Origin: Bifidobacterium colobi | Lineage (GTDB): Bacteria > Actinomycetota > Actinomycetes > Actinomycetales > Bifidobacteriaceae | Length of the DNA: 64,000 nt | Direction of reading: 5' to 3' | Assembly: GCF_018555455.1 (NCBI RefSeq) | Contig: NZ_JAFEJU010000007.1 | Span: 1 to 64,000, forward strand | Part shown: one piece after another, positions 46,161 through 53,855 of the stretch | How the letters are laid out: every line of letters starts with the position of its first letter | Position numbering within the stretch: the first letter of the stretch is position 1 | The notes under the pieces: generated by a model | Told to the model about the DNA's origin: nothing | Databases searched by the model: none | What the model saw: the letters and a program-made list of their open reading frames with translations, nothing else | Program-made: the position numbers and the translations under genes

Positions 46161-47738
46161 TCACATGGCGAACGGCTCATAGTAGATGTCGTCCGCGCGC
46201 ACGCCATGCTTGAACAGCACTGCGCGCACGGCCTCCATCATCGGTTGCGGTCCGGCGATGAGATAGGCGGCACCGGGGCGAAGCATCGGAGCTATGGCTG
46301 ATTCATCCGCGCGGCCGGTCTGCAGTCGCACGCGCGTGGCCGGCGTGGTGCGGCCGAACTGCTCCAGTTCATTGCGGTAGATGAGTTCGCGTTCGGAGCG
46401 TGCGGTGTAGAGGAAGTCGACTGGCCGGTTGCCGTCGGCGTAGGCGGTGAGCACGCCGAGCAGTGGCGTGATGCCGATGCCACCGCCAATCAATACCAGC
46501 GGCGTGCGCTGAGGAGTCACAGTCGATGCGCGCCCCTGCTGCACGGCGACTTGGTCAGCCTTGGTGGTTGCGTGACTGTCGTGTTCCTTGATGAACTCGG
46601 CGTAGCGGCCGTACGGCGGCACAATGTGCACAGTGTCGCCCGGCTTGAGCGAAGCGATGCGCGCGGTGAAGTCACCGTCGGCGCGGATGGCGAATGCCAT
46701 CGTGGGGAAGTCAGGGTGTGGCAAGGTAATAGTGCTGCCTGCTGCCGCGGTGGTATTGGTTGCTGCAGCAGTGTGCACAGTCGCGTTGGGTGCCGCGGTA
46801 TGAGCAATTGCAGCGTTGGCGACTGCAGCATGAGCTGCTGCTGCGGCGAACGAGGCGCTCGCAGTCGCAGGGTAGGAATTGGTGAGCGAGAACGGATGAT
46901 ATTCGCGCATGCCGCGCTTGCCGGGGAAGGCGATGAACGCGAAATCGCCAGGATTCCAGCGGATGCTCGCACCGCCGGTACTGGAATGGCTGCGGACATC
47001 CGCATTGCCGGCGATTGTGCGACTACCAACCTTGCCGGCATTGCTGTCCAAAGCCACGGTCAGCTCACTGACGCGCCCGCCCAGCGGTCGTACAGACACT
47101 ACATGGCCGCGCAAGGCAAAGGCGCGGCGGTTGATGGAGCTCCAAACGTAGTATGCGAACACGATGATCGTGGCCGCGTCGAACAGGAAGATGAATGGCT
47201 TGATGGATGCGATGTAATCAATCACATGCACATGAATCACAATCAGCGCAATGGCCACAATGTTGAGCCGATGCAGCCACACGCTCATCTCATGGTGGAA
47301 TACCTGCTCCAGCGCGCGCTTGATTCGCGCCAGAACCGGCACGCGGGCGGTCAGCCAGCCGGCCATGAACACCAACGACCATACCGCCACCGCCATGAAC
47401 AGGTATAAGCCAAGGTGACCGGTGAGTCCGATGAGCTCGCCGGCGCCCGGCAGCAGCGCCTGATGTACGAAAGCGAGCACGATGGCCAGGATTGCGAGCA
47501 CACCATGAATCATGTACATATGCGGCAGTCCGACCGTGCGGTCCACCCAGCGCGGGCGGCAGGCGAGGTATACGGCGGCGAGCATCCAGGTATAGGCGAT
47601 GACGCCGAGCTCCGCGCCGAACATCGAACTGCTGTAGAGGGCCGGGAATCCGGCGACGAGGGTAGCCAGGAAGGGCAGCGGGATAATGAACAGCACAACC
47701 GCCCAAGCTAGGGCGATGTGTGAGGAGATGCGTTTCAT
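46161..47738 (-). CDS. Ferric reductase-like transmembrane flavin oxidoreductase
   Basis: The 525-residue protein has about six membrane helices (residues 1-215) with histidines for haem (VFHHEMSVWLH and IHVHVIDYI), like ferric reductases and NADPH oxidases. An FAD-binding barrel (MREYHPFSLTNS) and a NAD(P)-binding domain (PLVLIGGGIGITPLLGVL … FLYTARSERELIY) follow. An alanine- and threonine-rich insertion of about 40 residues interrupts the FAD domain. Its neighbours are ApbE and an FMN-binding protein, so it probably passes electrons from NAD(P)H through FAD and haem to an extracellular flavoprotein. Confidence 0.85.
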   Translation of the reverse strand: MKRISSHIALAWAVVLFIIPLPFLATLVAGFPALYSSSMFGAELGVIAYTWMLAAVYLACRPRWVDRTVGLPHMYMIHGVLAILAIVLAFVHQALLPGAGELIGLTGHLGLYLFMAVAVWSLVFMAGWLTARVPVLARIKRALEQVFHHEMSVWLHRLNIVAIALIVIHVHVIDYIASIKPFIFLFDAATIIVFAYYVWSSINRRAFALRGHVVSVRPLGGRVSELTVALDSNAGKVGSRTIAGNADVRSHSSTGGASIRWNPGDFAFIAFPGKRGMREYHPFSLTNSYPATASASFAAAAAHAAVANAAIAHTAAPNATVHTAAATNTTAAAGSTITLPHPDFPTMAFAIRADGDFTARIASLKPGDTVHIVPPYGRYAEFIKEHDSHATTKADQVAVQQGRASTVTPQRTPLVLIGGGIGITPLLGVLTAYADGNRPVDFLYTARSERELIYRNELEQFGRTTPATRVRLQTGRADESAIAPMLRPGAAYLIAGPQPMMEAVRAVLFKHGVRADDIYYEPFAM

Positions 47739-47874
47739 GAGTGGTCCTTTGACTCGTGTGTGGTGACGTGTGTGTTGGCGTGTGTTGGCTCGTGTGTGGT
47801 GACTCGTGTTGGCTCGTGGTGATGCGCGCGATGGCGCGCTGATACGTGGGCCTGTGCGCGTGCGCTAGTGCATA
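47739..47874. repeat. GTGTGTTGGCTCGTG-type short tandem repeats
   Basis: Between the ferric reductase-like gene and apbE lies about 80 bp of imperfect repeats of GTGTGTTGG, GACTCGTG and GGCTCGTG (47755-47822). It is simple-sequence DNA in a presumed operon. Confidence 0.5.
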
Positions 47875-48867
47875 TTAGTGAGTGCCGGGTTCGCCAGTGC
47901 TGGGCGCACCGGTGCCGGGTGCGAATTGGGTGACGCTGCCGTCCGGGCGCACGAATACCGCCATCAGACTGGCGCGTGCGGTCGGGTTTGCGCCCACGAT
48001 ACTGCGGAAGGTCTGCTCTCCGGCGCTGATTGCCGCGGTGGCCCACATGTCGGCAAACGTGAGATGGTCGTCCACCACGGTGGCTTGTGCGAGATCATGC
48101 GCGCTGCGGGTGATGTGTTCGCCGCGTTTGCTGGTGCCTGAGGTGGCGACAGCGCCGTTGCGTAGGGTGATGGTGCGCAACGTGGCATTGGGGTTGGTGG
48201 GATCCTGCACGCCGATGCGCCAAGTGAAATCACTGTTAGGGGCGACTGCGGTTTGGATGTCGCCGCCACCGCCCAAGGCCGCTGCCTCGCATACGCCGGC
48301 TTGGATGAGCGGCATCAGGAATCGTTGATGGGCCTGCTCGATGGCCCATCCTTTGACGATGCCGGTTGGATCGTATTGCCCAGCGTGCATCGGATCGAAG
48401 TGTCCGTGCGTCAGCTCTTTGGCCTGCTGAGTGAGGGCGTAGATTTCCGCGAAATCGGTGTGCTGCAGTCGGTGGGAGTTCGGCATGCTTGGCTTGCTTG
48501 GCTGTGTGTGATGCTGTGAAACACTGTGTGAAACATTGTGTTGGGGATTGGGAGAAACCTGATTGGACAGGACTGATGATTCCTGGCGTGCGGTTTGCTT
48601 GTGCGTGGCTTCCTGTCGCGCGGTTTGCTTGTGCGCGAACCGCTGAGTAAGCAGCGCGTTCCAGTCGCCTCGGCGCGCGGCGGCGACTGAAGAGTCGTTG
48701 CGGAACGGCGAGAACATGGCTTCGATGTGACGAAGATAGTCGGCAATGTGGGGCGTGACTTCGTCAATCACCGTGGTCAGCTGTGCGGACTGTTCGGCAT
48801 TGCCGACTATCTGCACGGTGAACGGTACGGTCATCGCATGGATGACGCGCGCTTGGATGACGGTCAC
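47875..48867 (-). CDS. apbE: FAD:protein FMN transferase
   Basis: ApbE attaches FMN covalently to threonine in proteins such as RnfG, NqrC and FMN-binding domain proteins. The 330-residue product has the early MFSPFRNDSSV segment, YDPTGIVKGWAIEQA and the GGDIQTA motif, then TSGTSKRGEHI and the metal/FAD-binding TFADMWATAAIS near the end. A glutamine- and histidine-rich insertion (HKQTARQEATHKQTARQ, about residues 77-95) carries a duplicated 8-residue word. It has no signal peptide. It lies directly next to a likely substrate. Confidence 0.93.
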   Translation of the reverse strand: MTVIQARVIHAMTVPFTVQIVGNAEQSAQLTTVIDEVTPHIADYLRHIEAMFSPFRNDSSVAAARRGDWNALLTQRFAHKQTARQEATHKQTARQESSVLSNQVSPNPQHNVSHSVSQHHTQPSKPSMPNSHRLQHTDFAEIYALTQQAKELTHGHFDPMHAGQYDPTGIVKGWAIEQAHQRFLMPLIQAGVCEAAALGGGGDIQTAVAPNSDFTWRIGVQDPTNPNATLRTITLRNGAVATSGTSKRGEHITRSAHDLAQATVVDDHLTFADMWATAAISAGEQTFRSIVGANPTARASLMAVFVRPDGSVTQFAPGTGAPSTGEPGTH

Positions 48868-48954
48868 GATGGTCCTTTCGATGTTGGATGTGATGCTGTG
48901 CTGCTGGCGTGTGCGGCGGGCGCGCTGTGGGCGTTGTGCTGCGCGCGAAGCGGC

Positions 48955-49479
48955 TTATTTGCCGGCGTTCAGCGACTGGTTGATGGCGTCCTGCAATGAG
49001 TTGACGAAGGCTGTGGAGGTTTCGGTGGCACCGGAGACGAACTGGATTTCGGAACTTTGCGCGGCGATGGCGCGTTCGGTGAGTGCCGGAATGGCCTGTG
49101 CGTTCACCTGCTGCGAGCGACCGGTGGACGGTGCTTTGATGGTGGAGATGGTGGTGATTTTGCCGCTTTCCACAGTGATCTGCAGCTGCACTTCGCCGTA
49201 CTGATTTTGAGTGGCGACGCCGGTGTAGGTGCCGTCGGCGAGACCGGAGTCGTTGTTGGAACTGGAGTTATCGGTATCGCTGGAGCTGGAATCCGAATTG
49301 GAATCAGCATTGTTGCTGTTGGATTCGGAGCTGGTGGAACCAGTGCTCCCGGATGCGAGGGCAGTGCCGCTGGCGGCTGACTGTTGTGCAAGATGAGGTT
49401 TGACGAAGAGCAGGAAGGCGTCGCCGATGATGGCGAGTCCGGCTACTGCGGCGATGATGCCGCGCGTCACTGTTTTCAT
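48955..49479 (-). CDS. Membrane-anchored FMN-binding domain protein
   Basis: The 174-residue protein has an N-terminal hydrophobic segment (GIIAAVAGLAIIGDAFLLFV), then a long serine-, asparagine- and aspartate-rich linker (residues about 45-80). The FMN-binding domain follows, with DGTYTGVATQNQYGEVQL and the flavinylation site SGATETST (S/T-G-A-T-x-[ST]). The threonine of this motif should be the FMN attachment site. The gene is the first of three in a co-oriented set with apbE and the ferric reductase-like gene. It probably carries electrons on the outside of the membrane. Confidence 0.9.
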   Translation of the reverse strand: MKTVTRGIIAAVAGLAIIGDAFLLFVKPHLAQQSAASGTALASGSTGSTSSESNSNNADSNSDSSSSDTDNSSSNNDSGLADGTYTGVATQNQYGEVQLQITVESGKITTISTIKAPSTGRSQQVNAQAIPALTERAIAAQSSEIQFVSGATETSTAFVNSLQDAINQSLNAGK

Positions 49480-49911
49480 AGTCGCTCCTGAAATGTTCTG
49501 AAAAGTGTTCGTGGTATTCGTGTTCGTAGTGGTCTGTTGCGCGTCGAATAGGTACTGCTCATCGAAACCGCGCGGAATTCCCCGTTGCTAACGACGATAT
49601 CCGGCTAATGCTGGCGGCAAAGTAAACGATTTCTGAAAGCCTGCTGAAAACCGTGGAGTTTGTGATGTACTTCTCATTGCGCATCCAGCGGTGGGTGCAG
49701 AAGAGTGCGCTGACTGATTGGTTGAGGCGTAAAACATGGAATCAACATGGCGTAAAACATGGAATGGAAATGGCGTAAAACATGGAATGGAAATGGCGTA
49801 AAACATGGAATGAATTGGGTGTAAAATCGGGAATCGGATGGGTGTAAAACCGGGAAAGCATATTATGAGGCGTTGAAATGGAGATTGCCCGTTGAGTAAG
49901 GAGGCCAGACG
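49480..49911. other. Gene-free stretch before the DUF4143 ATPase
   Basis: This 430-bp gap lies between two divergent genes. The left part holds no recognisable gene. The right part holds the 23-bp direct repeats described separately. Confidence 0.6.
49729..49866 (+). promoter_or_regulatory. Six 23-bp direct repeats before an AAA ATPase gene
   Basis: The word GTAAAA occurs at 49729, 49752, 49775, 49798, 49821 and 49844, exactly 23 bp apart each time. The first four repeats share GGCGTAAAACATGGAATGG, and the last two diverge (GTAAAATCGGGAAT and GTAAAACCGGGAAA). The array ends about 45 bp before the ATG. Such phasing points to cooperative binding of a protein along one side of the DNA. Confidence 0.65.
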
Positions 49912-51225
49912 ATGAATGCGTCAGATAATGAGTTCAGTGGCACTTTGTCTAGGTCTGGTTATCGTCCTCGCGTGGTTGATGGCAGACTGACCACATTGTT
50001 GAAAGCCTTCGGCGGAGTGGAAATTGTTGGTCCGAAATGGTGCGGGAAAACATGGACGGCTCTTTCGCAAGCGCGAAGCGTCGACCGATTGGATGATAGT
50101 GCTACTTTTGCGGCGGCGCAGACAGATCCCATGCTGGTGTTGATGGGTGAAGAACCTCATTTGGTGGACGAATGGCAGGACGTCCCGCAGATTTGGGATG
50201 CTGCACGTCGTCATATTGATGACAATGCTAACCATAAAGGGCAATTGATTCTCACAGGTTCGGCTATTCCCAAAGACAGCACAGCTATTCACCACAGTGG
50301 TACTGGACGAATCGCTCGTTTGCGTATGTGGCCCATGAGTCTGTCGGAGTCCGGTGACTCGACAGGAGCAATTAGTCTGTCAGGTCTATTTGACGGTTCG
50401 TTTCAGCCCGCGGAGCGTGAAACAAGTATCGAAGATATCTCCAGATGGTGCTGCAGAGGCGGATGGCCTGCGAACCTTGGACTGGATGATGAGTTCGCCT
50501 TGGAGATACCGGGAGAATATATCAAGAGCGTGTTGGACATCAGTGTGCCGAAGATGAACAAAAGCTCGGCAACTGCACGGACTCTGATGCGTGCACTTGC
50601 TGTCAATATTTCGCAAGCGCCAAAATATACAACGCTGGCCGCAGACATGGCATATGGTGATGAGCGTCGTGAACCGGATACCCAGACCGTGAAAAACTAT
50701 TTGGAAATGCTGAAGGACCTGTATCTTTTGACGGATTTGGAAGGTTGGGAACCACCGTTACGGGCCAAAAGCCGTGTGCGTACCAAGCCTAAGAGGTATT
50801 TTGTGGATCCGTCGTTGCCGGCTGCGGTATTGGGCGGTTCCCCGAAAACTCTGATCCGAGATACGCAAACACTTGGTGATTTATTTGAAACACTTTGTAT
50901 TCGTGACCTCAACGTATACGTGTCGGCTATGCCGGGTGCAGGTAACCGTATTGCGTATTACCGCGATGATAAAGGCTTGGAAGTTGATGTCATCATTGAA
51001 TTGTCCGATGGGCGTTGGGGGGCTATTGAAATCAAACTCAGCGATCTCAAAGTGACTGAGGAGAATGCGGATAAGCTTATGGCGTTTCGCCGGAAAATAT
51101 GCGGTAATCCCATGGCGCAGATCCGTGAACCAGAATTCATGATGTTCCTCACCGGTCGCGGCAGTAAAGCTTATCGCCGCAACGACGGTATTCTAGTGGT
51201 ACCAATTGCGACCTTGGGGGCCTGA
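49912..51225 (+). CDS. AAA ATPase with DUF4143 domain
   Basis: The 437-residue protein starts after AAGGAGG. The N-terminal ATPase has VGPKWCGKTWTA (Walker A with GxxxCGKT) and LVDEWQDVPQIW (Walker B and next motif). The C-terminal DUF4143 part has LRAKSRVRTKPKRYFVDPSL, LGDLFETLCIRDLN, YYRDDKGLEVDVIIE and WGAIEIKLS, which resembles a PD-(D/E)xK-type fold with E and K in place. The family is large and poorly characterised; a nuclease or regulator role is possible. It is divergent from the flavin module. Confidence 0.85.
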   Translation: MNASDNEFSGTLSRSGYRPRVVDGRLTTLLKAFGGVEIVGPKWCGKTWTALSQARSVDRLDDSATFAAAQTDPMLVLMGEEPHLVDEWQDVPQIWDAARRHIDDNANHKGQLILTGSAIPKDSTAIHHSGTGRIARLRMWPMSLSESGDSTGAISLSGLFDGSFQPAERETSIEDISRWCCRGGWPANLGLDDEFALEIPGEYIKSVLDISVPKMNKSSATARTLMRALAVNISQAPKYTTLAADMAYGDERREPDTQTVKNYLEMLKDLYLLTDLEGWEPPLRAKSRVRTKPKRYFVDPSLPAAVLGGSPKTLIRDTQTLGDLFETLCIRDLNVYVSAMPGAGNRIAYYRDDKGLEVDVIIELSDGRWGAIEIKLSDLKVTEENADKLMAFRRKICGNPMAQIREPEFMMFLTGRGSKAYRRNDGILVVPIATLGA

Positions 51226-51490
51226 GTGAGGCGGTAGCCGAGCGAGGGTGATGTTGGGTCTCGCCGTAGGCGAGTCCTTAATTGCTGGACCGGAGGGGTT
51301 CGCGGCCCTTGCGCAGTGCATTAAAGAGAGTGTGAAGCGTCGGACCGCGAAAGCGCCTGTCGGCGCAAGGGCCGCTCGCGGCGGCAAAAAATGGAGCCCG
51401 GGGCTTAAGCACGGCCCGACGCGAATCCCTAGTATAGCGAGAGGGTACGTCGGGCGCGCCGGAATAGGATACTGTTTATCGGCGGCTTTG
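51226..51490 (+). other. Structured GC-rich gene-free region, candidate RNA or small ORF
   Basis: The 265-bp stretch has long inverted repeats: GCGGCCCTTGCGC (51302) with GCGCAAGGGCCGC (51363), perfect over 13 bp; GGCCCGACG (51413) with CGTCGGGC (51448); and a short hairpin CTCGCCGTAGGCGAG near 51265. An 82-codon frame (51248-51496) runs through it but has no ribosome binding site, is not recognised and mostly consists of Ala/Gly/Arg. A structured RNA or a repeat element is likelier than a gene. Confidence 0.3.
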
Positions 51491-51495
51491 CCGTA

Positions 51496-51552
51496 GCTGC
51501 TCCCCTCGTCTGCCTTCAGCAGACAGCTCCCTCGTCAGAGGGAGCCGAGATC
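51496..51552. repeat. GGCTCCCTCTGACGAGGGAGC-type palindrome
   Basis: GCTCCCTC (51526) pairs with GAGGGAGC (51538), preceded by a related GCTCCCCTC and GTCTGC … GCAGAC hairpin. It lies just after the end of the conserved minus-strand gene. It belongs to the same family as the copies near 45250 and 58520. Confidence 0.6.
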
Positions 51553-51560
51553 ACGTTGCA

Positions 51561-52418
51561 CTACTCCAGTCGTCCGCGACGCCACAGGTGCGCGCCCTGC
51601 TCGAACGTGCGCGCGGTGGCCATCAGATTCGCCGACGTGTGCAGCAGGCGAGCCGTACGCGTGGCAGGATGCGTTGCGTTCGGCGCTGCTGCGCCGTTGC
51701 CGGTATGTTTCGCTGTCAGTTCATCACCAGCAGAACCGGCAATAGAACCGGCGGCCGCAGTCGCACTTCGTTTGGCTGCCACGCGCAACCCAAGCGCCAC
51801 CACATCGGTAAACGCGGCAGCGCGCTCCAATGCCACGGCGAAATCGCCCACAAATGCACCGGAAAGAATCGAATCGGCAAGCCGCACAATATCATCCTCA
51901 GTAGGTGCCTGATCCACGCCGGCGATTGCCGAAGCCGTAGTGGCCACCGGCTCTCCCAGCCGCCAAAGCTGTGCAATCGAATCACGATTGTTGCGCATCC
52001 AAGTGCGCAGCATATAGAGCCGCCACAGCACCCCCGGCAATGAATCCGGTTCAGCGTCACTCCACAGTTCCGCTATCTCATCCACGCCAACCGTTTCCAC
52101 CAACGTGAGCACGCGCTGCACGACTTCCGGATCCTCGCTGTGCCGCACGCGATCGAGCAATGCCGCAGCAGACAGGTGACTCATTTCGCTGATGGCCTGC
52201 GGATCCATGCCGCCAGCCAAGCCGTCAGCCACAGCAGGGTCGAGCTGCGCCGGGCGCGACGGCCTGAGCGAGCCCATGCGAGCAGGGCCGAACGCGGCAC
52301 CGGCTGCGCGCAGCGAGCCAAAGCCCGGGCCTAATCCGGAACCATGAGCGGAGGCATGCGCGGCGGCTGCAGCGGCCGAGGAGTTGGAGGAATCGGGGTA
52401 AGCGGGTCTAGTAGACAA
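51561..52418 (-). CDS. Conserved actinobacterial protein of unknown function
   Basis: The frame is open from 52472, but a TTG at 52418 ([10 protein letters not shown]) lies nine bases after AGAAGG and overlaps the stop of the Nudix gene, so it is the likely coupled start (285 residues). The first 60 residues are Ala/Ser/Gly-rich and disordered. The rest is helical ([45 protein letters not shown] and [27 protein letters not shown]). I associate this pattern with an actinobacterial conserved family without known role. Coupling to the Nudix/phosphatase gene suggests a shared function. Confidence 0.78.
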   Translation of the reverse strand: MSTRPAYPDSSNSSAAAAAAHASAHGSGLGPGFGSLRAAGAAFGPARMGSLRPSRPAQLDPAVADGLAGGMDPQAISEMSHLSAAALLDRVRHSEDPEVVQRVLTLVETVGVDEIAELWSDAEPDSLPGVLWRLYMLRTWMRNNRDSIAQLWRLGEPVATTASAIAGVDQAPTEDDIVRLADSILSGAFVGDFAVALERAAAFTDVVALGLRVAAKRSATAAAGSIAGSAGDELTAKHTGNGAAAPNATHPATRTARLLHTSANLMATARTFEQGAHLWRRGRLE

Positions 52419-53562
52419 GCGGTTGAACCTTCTGAATATCGATGATTTCCGGGCCATCCGGAGTACTGACAACGAACAATGCTACCGCCGTGCCGGTGGG
52501 CATGAAGGGTGTTTTCGCGATAAGTCGCTTGCCGAGCGCCGCAGGCCGGCACATGCCGCGCAAATGCTCGAACATGCCGCCGATTACCGGCCGGTGCATG
52601 CAGATCGCCGTGCCTTGCTCGCGTTCCAGAGCGAAATCGATTTCGCTCAACAGGCATTCCCAAGCGGCTGCGGGATCGCTGGCGAACGCGTCTTCGGTGA
52701 GCTCGTCCAACTTCACCATCTCACTGTTGGTTTCCCACGCGAACGTTTCCAACGTTTGCTGGCAGCGAATCCACGGCGAAGTCGCCAGTCGAATCGGATT
52801 AAAGCAGGCAAGCTCAGCGTTCAACGCATAGGCTGCTGCGGCGCCGCGCGGCGTAATAGGACGGTTCGCATCCGTGCCTTTCCACAGTTTGCGGGCCTCG
52901 GCCTTGCCATGCCGCACGATAATCACCGGCTGAGCCTTCAGCGCACCCTCCTGCACGCGGTCAACGAACAGCGCGAGGATGTCTTTATCCGTGGAATGGG
53001 TGAGTTTTTTGCGCGCCTCGAGTGGAGTAAGCCACACGACTTGGTCGATTTCACCTTCGTCCGCACGATGTACCGGACCAAACGCGTGCGTGCGGCGCAG
53101 ATTGTCGACGGCGCTAATCGGATGCGCCATCCAGAACAGCACATGCTTGCCGTCTTCGGAAATGTTTTTCGTATGCCGATGCTTGGCACCTTCCTCAGCG
53201 ATGGGGTAGGTGACTTCGCCTAAGTATGCGCCGAGCGCTACGGGCAGGCCGCTTTCCTCGCCCATCTCGCGCACGGCCGCATGCCGGTGCGATTCGTTCG
53301 GGTCAAGCTTGCCTTTGGGCCAGCTCCAATCGTCGTACTTTGGCCGGTGCACCACGCACAGTTCGATTTGACTCAGTACGTTGTGCGATGAGTCCGATAG
53401 TGACTGCGGATCTATGGTGCCCGGGTCTTGGTGCTCGGTTGTTGATGATGATTGATTGTGGCTGCTGTGCTTTTGTGCAACAGGGCTCTCGGCGGTCTTC
53501 CACCGGTAGATGATTCCGCCGGCGGCCTCGGTGACATGCCTCATATTATTGCTACCCATCAC
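52408..53562 (-). CDS. Nudix hydrolase fused to histidine phosphatase (MutT1-like)
   Basis: The 384-residue protein has an N-terminal Nudix domain with the box [23 protein letters not shown] (the first part of the box is G-x5-E-x7-RE-x2-EE). The second half is a histidine phosphatase domain with [14 protein letters not shown] and later HRPVIGG, as in SixA and MutT1 of mycobacteria. MutT1 hydrolyses 8-oxo-dGTP and diadenosine polyphosphates. A serine- and glutamine-rich insertion (residues about 25-60) separates the first Nudix strands. ATG choices near the start are close together. The next gene overlaps its stop. Confidence 0.9.
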   Translation of the reverse strand: MMGSNNMRHVTEAAGGIIYRWKTAESPVAQKHSSHNQSSSTTEHQDPGTIDPQSLSDSSHNVLSQIELCVVHRPKYDDWSWPKGKLDPNESHRHAAVREMGEESGLPVALGAYLGEVTYPIAEEGAKHRHTKNISEDGKHVLFWMAHPISAVDNLRRTHAFGPVHRADEGEIDQVVWLTPLEARKKLTHSTDKDILALFVDRVQEGALKAQPVIIVRHGKAEARKLWKGTDANRPITPRGAAAAYALNAELACFNPIRLATSPWIRCQQTLETFAWETNSEMVKLDELTEDAFASDPAAAWECLLSEIDFALEREQGTAICMHRPVIGGMFEHLRGMCRPAALGKRLIAKTPFMPTGTAVALFVVSTPDGPEIIDIQKVQPLVY

Positions 53563-53855
53563 TCATTATTGTAGGGCAAAACGGGATGCCGCTACGTAGT
53601 TTGTGCGTAGAAAACGACGATGCCCGGCCTCCTGCGGGGGCAGGAAACCGGGCATCAATTGCTATCTGTCCGAGAACCAGTGTAGCAGCGTTTTTGTGTT
53701 AGCGTTCACGCGTGATGTGGGGTGTGGGTGTGGGTGGATTCGCTTGGGGGGGGGGAGAGAAGACCGGGGAATGATGGCCATATAGCACGCGGCTCCCCTC
53801 GGGGGAGGGGAGCCGGAGTTGCGCGCAACTTACGTGCGCAACTTACGTGCGCGGC
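53563..53855. other. Gene-free stretch with terminator, G10 tract and hairpin
   Basis: The region between ppk and the Nudix gene (same strand) holds a hairpin terminator, a run of ten Gs (53746-53755) and a GGCTCCCCTC/GAGGGGAGCC hairpin (53791-53814). No gene is seen. Confidence 0.6.
53619..53656 (-). terminator. Terminator after ppk (minus strand)
   Basis: GATGCCCGG (53619) pairs with CCGGGCATC (53648) around an inner CCTGC/GCAGG stem. On the minus strand it is followed by GTCGTTTTCT, so it probably ends ppk transcription. Confidence 0.6.
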
